From positions 440,954-504,953 of the forward strand of contig NZ_KQ033871.1 in the NCBI RefSeq assembly GCF_000967195.1: 64,000 nucleotides of DNA. Reading direction: 5' to 3'. The translations under genes and the position numbers were made by a program. The stretch is from Lactobacillus kullabergensis. Its GTDB lineage: Bacteria > Bacillota > Bacilli > Lactobacillales > Lactobacillaceae. Of the stretch, positions 56,921 to 64,000 are shown one piece after another (the first letter of the stretch is position 1; each line of letters starts with the position of its first letter). The notes under the pieces are model-generated. The model searched no databases. It worked only from the letters and a program-made list of their open reading frames with translations, and was not told the DNA's origin.

Positions 56921-57922
56921 ATGAAAGCTTTACTTTACAATATGACCCCGGAGCAACAGGTTTATGCTGACAAGTGGAATAAAGATCATCCTGAAGATGA
57001 TTTAGTTTCAACTGAAGACAAGCTTGATGCTAAGACTGTTGAGATGGCGAAAGGCTATGATGTTGTCAGCGTTTTGCAGGTCTTTGACATAGATGAGGAA
57101 GAGGTCTATCGTAAATTGAGCTCATATGGAATTAAGCAAATAGCTTTAAGGTCTGTTGGGTATAACATTGTCAATTTTGATTTTGTGCACAAGTATCATA
57201 TGATCGTAACTAATACACCGGCATATTCTCCTCGTGCAGTGGCGGAGAACACTTTGACTTCTGCAATGTACTTGTTGAGAAAGTGGGGTCCTATTTTAGA
57301 TAATGAAAGAGAGCACCTCAATTTTGTTCGGTCTGAAGATTTGATGAGTGATGAAATCTATAACCAGACAGTTGGTATTATTGGTGTTGGGCGTATCGGT
57401 TCTTGCGTTGCAGAAATGTTTCATGCTTTAGGAGCCAAAGTACTCGGTTATGACTTGGTTGAAAATCCTGCCAATGAGGCATTTTTGGAATATACCGATT
57501 TTGATACTGTAGTCAAAAATGCGGACATTTTGACATTGCATACACCTCTTGAGCCTTCAATGGAAGATATGATTAGTGCAAAGCAATTTAAAGAAATGAA
57601 GAACACCGCATATCTCATTAATGCAGCTAGAGGTCCATTGGTTAATACTCAAGACTTGATTGATGCATTGAAGAACAAAGAAATTGCTGGTGCTTCATTG
57701 GATGTTATGACTGGTGAAGAGGCAATTGTCATGAAGAAATTCAAAGATATTTCCGAATTGCCATTTGAGTACCAGGAATTAGCAAAAATGCCTAATGTGG
57801 TCTTTACGCCGCACTCCGCATATTACACCAAGACCTCTGTTAAAAATATGATTGAACACAGTATGACTGATGTTAAGCGCGTTTTAAATGGTCAAAAGCC
57901 AGTATATTTAGTTGAAGAATAA
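56921..57922 (+). CDS. D-2-hydroxyacid dehydrogenase, D-lactate dehydrogenase family
   Basis: 333 residues, the usual size for lactobacillus D-LDH. The NAD site is VGIIGVGRIGSCVAEMF; the catalytic Arg is in INAARGPLVNT, and the His in FTPHSAYYT, with Glu upstream (GEEA region). It reduces pyruvate or branched 2-oxoacids to D-hydroxyacids. Start 56921 is preferred because AAAAAAGGAGG lies 7 nt upstream, over an in-frame codon at 56840. Discrimination between lactate and hydroxyisocaproate dehydrogenase needs alignment; several such paralogues exist per genome. Confidence 0.9.
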   Translation: MKALLYNMTPEQQVYADKWNKDHPEDDLVSTEDKLDAKTVEMAKGYDVVSVLQVFDIDEEEVYRKLSSYGIKQIALRSVGYNIVNFDFVHKYHMIVTNTPAYSPRAVAENTLTSAMYLLRKWGPILDNEREHLNFVRSEDLMSDEIYNQTVGIIGVGRIGSCVAEMFHALGAKVLGYDLVENPANEAFLEYTDFDTVVKNADILTLHTPLEPSMEDMISAKQFKEMKNTAYLINAARGPLVNTQDLIDALKNKEIAGASLDVMTGEEAIVMKKFKDISELPFEYQELAKMPNVVFTPHSAYYTKTSVKNMIEHSMTDVKRVLNGQKPVYLVEE

Positions 57923-57934
57923 TTTTTGTTTATT

Positions 57935-57968
57935 AAGTGATCGACTTTATGGTCGATCACTTTTTTTA
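57935..57968 (+). terminator. Rho-independent terminator
   Basis: AGTGATCGAC (57936-57945) pairs with GTCGATCACT around TTTATG, followed by TTTTTT. Confidence 0.92.
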
Positions 57969-58046
57969 TTGCTAAGATTGTAGTTAGCAACTGTAGCTGA
58001 AAAATTGCTATAATGTACAGGTGTAGAAAAATAAACGGAGAAAAAG

Positions 58047-58754
58047 ATGAAAAGGTTTCATCATAAGTTTACTTTACCTGCGATTCTAATATTGCTAATT
58101 GTTGCAATTGGGCTTCTTATCGTTGGTATAACCAATATGCATAAGCAAACTACTTTACCGCCAAATGGCAATTCAAGTGCAATTGGCGTTGAATTAAACC
58201 AGAATTATGGTTATGTTGATTTACATGAACTGCAGTCTAACGGCATTTCATTTGTCTATTTGAGAAGTACACAGGGGCGCTCGTACTTTGACGATGATTA
58301 TTTGTCTTATCGTGATCAAATATTAGGAACTAAACTTGCTTTTGGCACCATCGTTGCTTACAGCAATGAATCAACACCATTGCAGCACTATCAGTATTTT
58401 CTGAAAAAGGTGGGCACAGACACGGGAAGTTTACCAATTTGTATAGAACCAGCTATTGATAGCTATGATTTATCATATATTAAACAAATGGCTCAATTTG
58501 CTGGCATGCTTCAAGGATTAAATAAACGCGTCATGATAGATATCCCAGTTAAATATAAAAAATATTTTCCCCATGGTGTACAGTTTATTACTGGCGGTAA
58601 AAAAGCCCCAAATAAAATGCAATATTCATTTTGGCGCTATAACAATGACGGACGGGTAAAGTCTGTAAGAAATTTAGAAAGTGGGGTAGTTATGCTGACA
58701 TACAATGGTACAGTTACCCAGTACAAGGAGAAATACGGACAATTAACACAATAA
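58047..58754 (+). CDS. GH25 (lysozyme-like) membrane-anchored protein with altered active site
   Basis: 235 residues. One N-terminal membrane helix (about residues 12-32) precedes a GH25 barrel. The pattern IGVELNQNYGYVDLHELQ replaces the usual GIDVSxxQG, so the first catalytic Asp is Glu. The normal LDIE near strand 4 reads ICIE here, so one Asp is Cys while the Glu remains. It may be a weak or non-catalytic wall-binding form. Its stop overlaps the DEAD-box helicase start by 1 nt (TAATG). Confidence 0.8.
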   Translation: MKRFHHKFTLPAILILLIVAIGLLIVGITNMHKQTTLPPNGNSSAIGVELNQNYGYVDLHELQSNGISFVYLRSTQGRSYFDDDYLSYRDQILGTKLAFGTIVAYSNESTPLQHYQYFLKKVGTDTGSLPICIEPAIDSYDLSYIKQMAQFAGMLQGLNKRVMIDIPVKYKKYFPHGVQFITGGKKAPNKMQYSFWRYNNDGRVKSVRNLESGVVMLTYNGTVTQYKEKYGQLTQ

Positions 58755-59986
58755 TGAAACAAGAAATTCAATCAGTTTTAACAAAATTAAAAATGGCTGA
58801 ACCAACTTTGATTCAGCAAGAAACGCGAACTCCAATTTTAAATGGTGCAAGTTGTATTGCACTTGCAAAAACGGGAACCGGAAAGACCTTGGCTTATGCT
58901 TTACCCGCACTGGAAAAAGTAGAAAAAGGCAAACCCAATAGTTTAATTATTATTGCACCAACAACAGAATTAGCGGTGCAGATTCGCCATGCCATTAATC
59001 CCTTTATTCATGCTCTCGCTTTAACTGGAATTACACTTATTGGGGCAGGAAATCGCAAACGTCAGGAAGATAATTTAAAAAAGAAACACCCTGAAATTGT
59101 CGTTGCTACACCCGGAAGATTTTTTGATTTCTTTTCCGCTAATCGCATAAAAGTTAATCAGATAAGAACTCTGGTAATAGATGAGGCAGATGACGTTTTA
59201 GAATTCAATAAAATGGAATTATTAAGTTCTTTAGGGCAGAATATGACAGCTGACTCGCAAATCTTGCTTTTTGGTGCTACTGAATCTGATATAACCAAAC
59301 AGGCAGAAGATATTTTTGCCCGCAAATTTATCACTATTGATGTGCGACCAGAACAGAAATCAACTGTTAAAAATTATTTTTTGCGAATAGATAATGCGCA
59401 TAAAGTTGATTTTATTCAGCGGTTAATGCGCCTTGATTGTTTTAAAGGTATCCTATTTTTTGATTCAAACCAAACAATGATGCGTTTTGCCGGTATTTTG
59501 GCACATACTAAGACTAAATTTGGTATTTTAGCTAATGACTTCGGCAAGCAGAAAAGAGAGGCAGCTCTCAATAATTTTAAAGTTGGTAAAATCAAATTGC
59601 TCCTAGCAACCGACTTGGCTGCCCGTGGTTTAGACATTGCTGGTGTAACATATGTGATAAATTACGACATTCCTAGTGAAGTTAACACATACATGCATCG
59701 TGCCGGAAGAACTGGCCGCATGGGTGCCAAAGGATTTGTGGTTACCCTGGGTGATGATCATGATTTGCGCGATCTTAGGAAGCTGCTCGAGCAGAGTGTT
59801 AAAATTGAACGTGTATATTTTGCAGGGTTTCATTTAACTACTAAAAAGCCACGTAAAAAGGAAAATAAGAAACAGGACGCAACTAAAGAAAAGAAGGTTA
59901 GTGGATCAAACAAAAAACATAAAAAGCATAAGAATAAAAACAAGGGCTATCATCCCCATTATTTGAAAAGAAAGGAGCAAAAATGA
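58754..59986 (+). CDS. DEAD-box RNA helicase
   Basis: 410-residue ATP-dependent RNA helicase (CshB-like). Motif Q to I (AKTGTGKTLAYALP), motif Ia (APTTELAVQ), motif II DEAD in VIDEADDVLE, motif III-like FGATESD, then RGLDIAGVTYVINYD and HRAGRTGRMG are present. The C-terminal ~45 residues are lysine-rich and would bind RNA. It is translationally coupled to the GH25-like gene before it and overlaps the PTS gene by 4 nt, an operon of unrelated functions. SAT motif III is FGATES, a mild variant. Confidence 0.92.
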   Translation: MKQEIQSVLTKLKMAEPTLIQQETRTPILNGASCIALAKTGTGKTLAYALPALEKVEKGKPNSLIIIAPTTELAVQIRHAINPFIHALALTGITLIGAGNRKRQEDNLKKKHPEIVVATPGRFFDFFSANRIKVNQIRTLVIDEADDVLEFNKMELLSSLGQNMTADSQILLFGATESDITKQAEDIFARKFITIDVRPEQKSTVKNYFLRIDNAHKVDFIQRLMRLDCFKGILFFDSNQTMMRFAGILAHTKTKFGILANDFGKQKREAALNNFKVGKIKLLLATDLAARGLDIAGVTYVINYDIPSEVNTYMHRAGRTGRMGAKGFVVTLGDDHDLRDLRKLLEQSVKIERVYFAGFHLTTKKPRKKENKKQDATKEKKVSGSNKKHKKHKNKNKGYHPHYLKRKEQK

Positions 59987-61311
59987 GTCGATTAGTAGCT
60001 TGGCTGGAAGACTATATTTTGCCTTTAGCAAATAAATTAGGGCAAACTCACTGGCTGGTGGCATTAAGGGATGCATTTGTCTCAGTAATGCCTATTACTA
60101 TTGCAGGTTCCCTTGCTGTTTTGGTCAAAAGCCTGATTGCTGCAGCTAAAACTGAATTAGGCTGGCAAACTTTTGCTTGGGCAATGCAGCCACTCTCACT
60201 AGTGTGTAATGTGGTTTGGCGCGGTACCTTTGCTTTATTTGCTCTCTTTTTGTCAATGTCTTTGGGCTATCATTTAGCTAAAAGCATGGAAGTTGATCCA
60301 GTTGCTGGAGCAATTGTTTCTTTATCTTCTCTGGCCATGAGCATTGCTAATTTAACTAAACTTAAAATTAACGGCAAAGTAGTTCCTGTTCAAAAAGCTT
60401 TTAACATTTCACAATTTTCAACTACCGGCATTTTTACTGCAATTTTATTTGGCTCAATCGGTGTTGCTATCTTTGCCCTTTGTTTTAGGGCGAGAATCAA
60501 ACTTCACCTTTCTGCTAATTTGCCTTATGCTGAACAAATGGCTTTTGATTCACTCATTCCCGCAATTATTGCGATATTTTGCGTTGGTATGATTAATTTT
60601 GTCTTTCAGACAATCACGGGAACTTTTTTTGGCAACTGGCTGCTCAATTCGATTCAAACCCCTTTAGTAAAATTAGGCCAAGGCTTCGGCATGGTAATGC
60701 TTGTGACCTTATTAGTTCAGATTTTCAGCTTTTTTGGTTTTAATGGCTTAAGCGTTTGGGCTCCAATTTTAGATTCAATTTGGTTAACTGCCCAGAATGT
60801 CAACGTCACAGCTGCTCGTGCAGGAAGAGAAGCACCTTTTATTTGGGTTCGCGGATCGTTTGATGCATTTGCCTGGTTTGGAGGAACAGGGGGAACATTG
60901 ATGTTAATTGTGGCCATACTGCTGTTTTCCAAGAGGAGTGACTACCGGACAATTGCTAAAGTTGCACTAGCTCCAGGAATTTTTAATATCAATGAACCAA
61001 TTATTTTTGGCTTGCCTGTAGTTCTTAATCCCGTTTATTTTATTCCATTTGTCCTTGCCCCATTAGTCAATGTGGCTTTTTCTTACGGTGTCAGCATGAT
61101 GAATTTAGTTAATCCTGTCCAAGCAGCAGTTCCTGCCGTTGTGCCCCCAATCATCGGGCCATTTTTAGCCTGTAATTATGATTGGCGTGCTATCGTATTG
61201 TCAATTGTTAACATGCTGATAGCCTTAGCCATTTGGACACCTTTTGTTTTTGCGGCAGATAAAATCGCTGATTCTAATGCACCACAACCATATTTTACTC
61301 GTCAATATTAG
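59983..61311 (+). CDS. PTS EIIC permease, lactose/cellobiose family
   Basis: 442-residue membrane protein with about ten helices. RDAFVSVMPITIAGSLAVLVKS and the FNINEPIIFGLPVVLNP motif are typical of EIIC of the Lac family (CelB-like). No EIIA or EIIB gene accompanies it, so it must rely on enzymes encoded elsewhere. It overlaps the helicase gene by 4 nt and ends 54 nt before tRNA-Arg. The sugar is unknown (beta-glucosides or related oligosaccharides). Confidence 0.9.
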   Translation: MSRLVAWLEDYILPLANKLGQTHWLVALRDAFVSVMPITIAGSLAVLVKSLIAAAKTELGWQTFAWAMQPLSLVCNVVWRGTFALFALFLSMSLGYHLAKSMEVDPVAGAIVSLSSLAMSIANLTKLKINGKVVPVQKAFNISQFSTTGIFTAILFGSIGVAIFALCFRARIKLHLSANLPYAEQMAFDSLIPAIIAIFCVGMINFVFQTITGTFFGNWLLNSIQTPLVKLGQGFGMVMLVTLLVQIFSFFGFNGLSVWAPILDSIWLTAQNVNVTAARAGREAPFIWVRGSFDAFAWFGGTGGTLMLIVAILLFSKRSDYRTIAKVALAPGIFNINEPIIFGLPVVLNPVYFIPFVLAPLVNVAFSYGVSMMNLVNPVQAAVPAVVPPIIGPFLACNYDWRAIVLSIVNMLIALAIWTPFVFAADKIADSNAPQPYFTRQY

Positions 61312-61364
61312 TTACTAAAAAAATTGGCTTTTATCACTCAAATTTGGTAAAGTTAATCTATTGC

Positions 61365-61437
61365 GACCCTGTAGTTTATCTGGATAGAACAATGGTCTCC
61401 TAAACCGTAGAGGTGAGTTCGAATCTCACCGGGGTCA
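61365..61437 (+). tRNA. tRNA-Arg (anticodon CCT)
   Basis: Acceptor stem GACCCTG (61365-61371) pairs with CGGGGTC (61430-61436) with one G-U; discriminator A. The anticodon arm ATGGT/ACCGT encloses CTCCTAA, so the anticodon is CCT reading AGG. The T arm GGTGA-GTTCGAA-TCACC is regular. CCA is not encoded. Confidence 0.93.
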
Positions 61438-61560
61438 TATCAAGTATAATTTATATGTAAATTTCGGAATTTATTAGCTAATTTGATTGGCAGGCTATTT
61501 TTACTTAAGGTTCTGTTTTAAACGAGATTGGCTTTTTTAGTTTAATTAGAATTTTTAAAA

Positions 61561-62001
61561 ATGAATCCACACAAAATGTCTTTACCCGAAGTTTTAGCTA
61601 ATTTTCGGGCTCGTAATGTAACTTTTGAATTAAAAGATGGTACTAAAAGAACAATTTTTGTTAATGAAATTGAGGACGAAGATGATGACCAGCCTGAAAT
61701 GATTTTTATGGCTGATGATCCAAAAGATGATGTTTTTATCTCTCAAGTGGTTGATGCAATTCCAGGCAGTGCCAATTTTTCTTTGGCTATACATCAAATG
61801 ACATACTTTGAATTAAAATTTGTCCTAAAAGGTAAAAAAGCTGCATTTAAACTTAAAGATGGTGCAATTAAAACTTTTATTGTAACGAATGTTTTAATCA
61901 AAAATGCAGCAAAGACCAATTTCACATTTGTTGGTAACAAAAAAGAAGATAGTATTGATAGTTCAGATATTTTAGGGGTAAAAATAATTGTGGACAAATA
62001 A
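61561..62001 (+). CDS. Hypothetical protein with two tandem copies of a small beta-rich unit
   Basis: 146 residues; I do not recognise a family. Two halves resemble each other: residues ~17-70 (NVTFELKDGTKRTIFVNEIE, then MIFMADDPKDDVFISQVVDA) and ~92-145 (KAAFKLKDGAIKTFIVTNVL, then FTFVGNKKEDSIDSSDILGV). Each has the strand-loop-strand pattern F-LKDG-x-TFIV, so the protein looks like a tandem duplication of a ~55-residue beta fold, probably cytoplasmic. No clear ribosome site precedes the ATG, which lies 120 nt behind tRNA-Arg. Confidence 0.7.
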   Translation: MNPHKMSLPEVLANFRARNVTFELKDGTKRTIFVNEIEDEDDDQPEMIFMADDPKDDVFISQVVDAIPGSANFSLAIHQMTYFELKFVLKGKKAAFKLKDGAIKTFIVTNVLIKNAAKTNFTFVGNKKEDSIDSSDILGVKIIVDK

Positions 62002-62002
62002 A

Positions 62003-62030
62003 AGTCTGATTACCAAGAAGATAATCAGAC
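62003..62030. terminator. Hairpin terminator, best on the minus strand
   Basis: GTCTGATTA (62004-62012) pairs with TAATCAGAC (62022-62030). On the minus strand it is followed by TTTTATTTG, so it can end the leftward transcript of the DUF2188 gene; the plus-strand flank is not T-rich. Confidence 0.55.
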
Positions 62031-62168
62031 CAGAATTTGAAAGATTTGTTATTTATGTAAATATGAATAAAATAAAGTTTATATTTTAGTTTGAGAAATA
62101 TAGATTAATTAAAATGTCAGATTAGATAAAATATATGAAAATAGTAGTAATAACAATGTATCGATATA

Positions 62169-62405
62169 TTAGCCTGCGGCTTTGGGACTGTCACGACCAT
62201 ACGAATTTTTAAGATTAATACGCCCGTTTCTTTTTTGACTAATTAGTTCGGTCTTTTTCTTTTGTGCCAGACTTTTTGCATATTCTAAAGCATCAGCTTT
62301 TCTGTCAAAAGTTTTAGAGAATTTGTCGCTACCAGCAATTTTAACAGCCCATTTATCGCCGTGAGTAGTGACCCAAACATTTTTAGTGACTTCCACCTTG
62401 CCCAT
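62169..62405 (-). CDS. DUF2188 family protein
   Basis: 78 residues, small and basic. KNVWVTTHGDKWAVKIAGSD, FDRKADALEYAKSLA and LISQKRNGRI follow the DUF2188 (YdfT-like) pattern, a small protein of unknown function common in Firmicutes. AAGAGGTG lies 9 nt before the ATG on the minus strand. It is monocistronic. Confidence 0.87.
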   Translation of the reverse strand: MGKVEVTKNVWVTTHGDKWAVKIAGSDKFSKTFDRKADALEYAKSLAQKKKTELISQKRNGRINLKNSYGRDSPKAAG

Positions 62406-62528
62406 AATTTATTCACCTCTTTTCAAAATCATTATACAGCGAATTAATATATAAAGTGAAAGAATAAACACTTTTATAAAATAAATATTTGTGTAGTTAC
62501 TGATCTAGAGCATTTTCTTACTATATTT

Positions 62529-62717
62529 TTAATAGAAAGGTGATTTCAAAATACGAATAACTAAAAAGATAATTAATATGAATAGAATTACTGCTATTCC
62601 AAGTAAAATTCTTCTGCATTTGACTGTCTTTCTGCCGTCAAAACTAAAGACAAAACAAAAAGCTGCTAAAACTATTAACAGTCCTGTAATTAGTAATAAT
62701 TTAAATCCATGATACAT
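62529..62717 (-). CDS. Small membrane protein with two helices
   Basis: 62 residues with two hydrophobic helices (about 6-25 and 38-58) separated by FDGRKTVKCRR, so both ends are likely outside and the basic loop inside. A GGTGAAG site lies close before the ATG on the minus strand. No family recognised. It is a plausible small gene rather than a chance frame because the hydrophobic-basic-hydrophobic pattern is regular. Confidence 0.5.
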   Translation of the reverse strand: MYHGFKLLLITGLLIVLAAFCFVFSFDGRKTVKCRRILLGIAVILFILIIFLVIRILKSPFY

Positions 62718-62814
62718 TTCTTCACCAACTTTTGTTATTCAATAGTTATTAAACCATAATTTACTTGTTTTTTTGCCGCTAATTTACTAATATATTAATA
62801 AAATGGAGGAAATT

Positions 62815-63957
62815 ATGAGCAAAATTAGGGTAATGACTGTTTTTGGTACCAGGCCTGAGGCCATAAAGATGTCTCCGTTGGTACAGAGACTAAAAAAAGA
62901 TGATCGATTTGAAGAAGTTACGGTGGTTACAGCACAACATCGAGAGATGCTGGATCAAGTTCTTAATATATTTAAAATCAAGCCGGAGTATGACTTTAAT
63001 ATTATGAAGAAAAACCAAACTTTAGAGAGCGTGACAGCCAAAGTATTAATCGATATGACAAAAGTTCTAAAAGAAGTTAAACCAGATATTGTTTTGGTTC
63101 ATGGAGATACAACTACCAGCTTTGCTGCTGGTTTGGCCAGCTTTTATCTTCAATGCCCACTCGGTCACGTTGAAGCTGGCCTTAGAACCTGGAATAAGTA
63201 TTCACCTTTTCCCGAAGAAATGAATAGGCAAATGACAGATGATTTAACTGATCTTTATTTTGCACCAACTGCGGTAAGTAAGCAAAATCTGATTAAAGAA
63301 AACCACAATTCTGATAATATTTTTATCACTGGTAATACAGCTATTGATGCCTTGGAAGAAACTGTTCAAAGTGATTACCACCATGAGGTTTTAGATCTGA
63401 TTAAACCCGCAAGCAAGATAATACTTGTGACCATGCACAGGCGGGAAAATCAGGGAGAACCTATGAGACGGGTTTTTAAGGTGATGAAGCAGGTCGTAGA
63501 CAACCATGATGATGTTGAAATTATTTATCCTGTGCATTTATCACCAAGTGTCCAAAAAGTTGCTCACGAAATTTTAGGTAATGACTCGCGAATTCATTTG
63601 ATTGCCCCTTTAGATGTGGTTGATTTTCATAACTTAGCCAAATTAAGCTACTTCATCATGACAGATTCTGGAGGAGTTCAAGAAGAAGCTCCTGCTTTAA
63701 ACAAGCCAGTCCTAGTTTTAAGAGATACTACAGAGAGGCCAGAAGGTGTTAAAGCTGGTACACTCAAATTAGTGGGAACACAAGTTGATAATGTTAGAAA
63801 CGCAATGTTGGAGTTACTTGATAATAAGAAGGTATATGAACAAATGGCTAACGCCAAGAATCCTTATGGTGATGGTCATGCATCAGAACGAATAATGGAT
63901 GATATTGCTTACTATTTTGCTCAAAATAAGGGTGAAAAACCAGCTGATTTTAAATGA
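62815..63957 (+). CDS. wecB: UDP-N-acetylglucosamine 2-epimerase (non-hydrolysing)
   Basis: 380-residue GT-B fold enzyme making UDP-ManNAc from UDP-GlcNAc, needed for linkage units of wall teichoic acids and some capsules. The start MTVFGTRPEAIKMSPLV, HVEAGLRTW, and DSGGVQEEAPALNKPVLVLR are diagnostic (also named mnaA). The ATG at 62815 is preferred because GGAGG (62806-62810) lies 4-5 nt upstream; the ATG at 62803 overlaps that site. It is the last complete gene of the window. Confidence 0.95.
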   Translation: MSKIRVMTVFGTRPEAIKMSPLVQRLKKDDRFEEVTVVTAQHREMLDQVLNIFKIKPEYDFNIMKKNQTLESVTAKVLIDMTKVLKEVKPDIVLVHGDTTTSFAAGLASFYLQCPLGHVEAGLRTWNKYSPFPEEMNRQMTDDLTDLYFAPTAVSKQNLIKENHNSDNIFITGNTAIDALEETVQSDYHHEVLDLIKPASKIILVTMHRRENQGEPMRRVFKVMKQVVDNHDDVEIIYPVHLSPSVQKVAHEILGNDSRIHLIAPLDVVDFHNLAKLSYFIMTDSGGVQEEAPALNKPVLVLRDTTERPEGVKAGTLKLVGTQVDNVRNAMLELLDNKKVYEQMANAKNPYGDGHASERIMDDIAYYFAQNKGEKPADFK

Positions 63958-64000
63958 GCTATCTAAATTTTGTTATACAAAAAGCCAAGAAAATTTTTGG

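Overview
The window looks like a chromosomal segment of a low-GC lactic acid bacterium, most likely Lactobacillus in the strict sense. Supporting signs are the AT-rich sequence, strong AAGGAGG-type ribosome binding sites with frequent TTG/GTG starts, the gatCAB amidotransferase operon, a pcrA-ligA-camS-gatCAB-dagK housekeeping run, D-2-hydroxyacid (lactate) dehydrogenase, PTS transporters and a T-box leader. I cannot name the species from the sequence alone. No prophage, integrase, intact insertion sequence or CRISPR array was seen.

Layout. 1-2.2 kb: tail of a polar amino-acid (glutamine-type) ABC importer. 2.3-11.4 kb: a fructosamine (Amadori product) catabolic operon, frlB-frlD, followed by a complete Opp/Dpp-type peptide ABC importer, a ClbS/DfsB-like gene and a GntR/HutC regulator. 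11.5-14.5 kb: TetR regulator, CPBP membrane protease, aldo/keto reductase and gene remnants. 14.7-18.4 kb: a small cell-surface polymer cluster (CDP-glycerol transferase, flippase, glycosyltransferase) ending in an overlapping SprT-like gene. 18.5-21.2 kb: a MarR regulator with two operator copies and a multidrug-type ABC exporter, then tRNA-Leu. 21.4-34.0 kb: conserved housekeeping (glucosaminidase, pcrA, ligA, camS, gatCAB, dagK, BI-1, rRNA methyltransferase). 34.1-35.3 kb: a self-regulated TetR/quinone-reductase-like pair.

35.5-49.9 kb is the accessory, decay-rich part. It has an AbrB-like leader fused to a DUF6994-like protein, a YbgA/pyrimidine-dimer-glycosylase pair, a LytTR-DUF3021 pair, a direct segmental duplication of LytTR plus a DUF7010 membrane-protein gene (one half broken in each copy), a DUF2971-like protein inside the duplication, a KAP-type P-loop NTPase, a complete type I restriction-modification system (hsdMSR), an Mrr-type type IV restriction enzyme, a frameshifted DinJ/YafQ toxin-antitoxin module and a nonsense-interrupted prolyl-tRNA editing gene. 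This reads as a defence hot spot under turnover; the KAP NTPase and the DUF2971-like protein are the best candidates for undescribed defence components.

50-53.8 kb: RpiR regulator, nanE and a PTS EIICBA with a cre-like site, an amino-sugar (predicted N-acetylmannosamine) uptake route. 53.8-55.1 kb: about 1 kb without genes but with a long RNA-like hairpin, then a T-box leader (specifier reads best as His CAU) controlling an amidohydrolase. 56.3-64 kb: PNPOx-like protein, D-lactate dehydrogenase family, a GH25-like protein with altered catalytic residues, DEAD-box helicase, PTS EIIC, tRNA-Arg, a repeat-built hypothetical protein, two small leftward genes and wecB.
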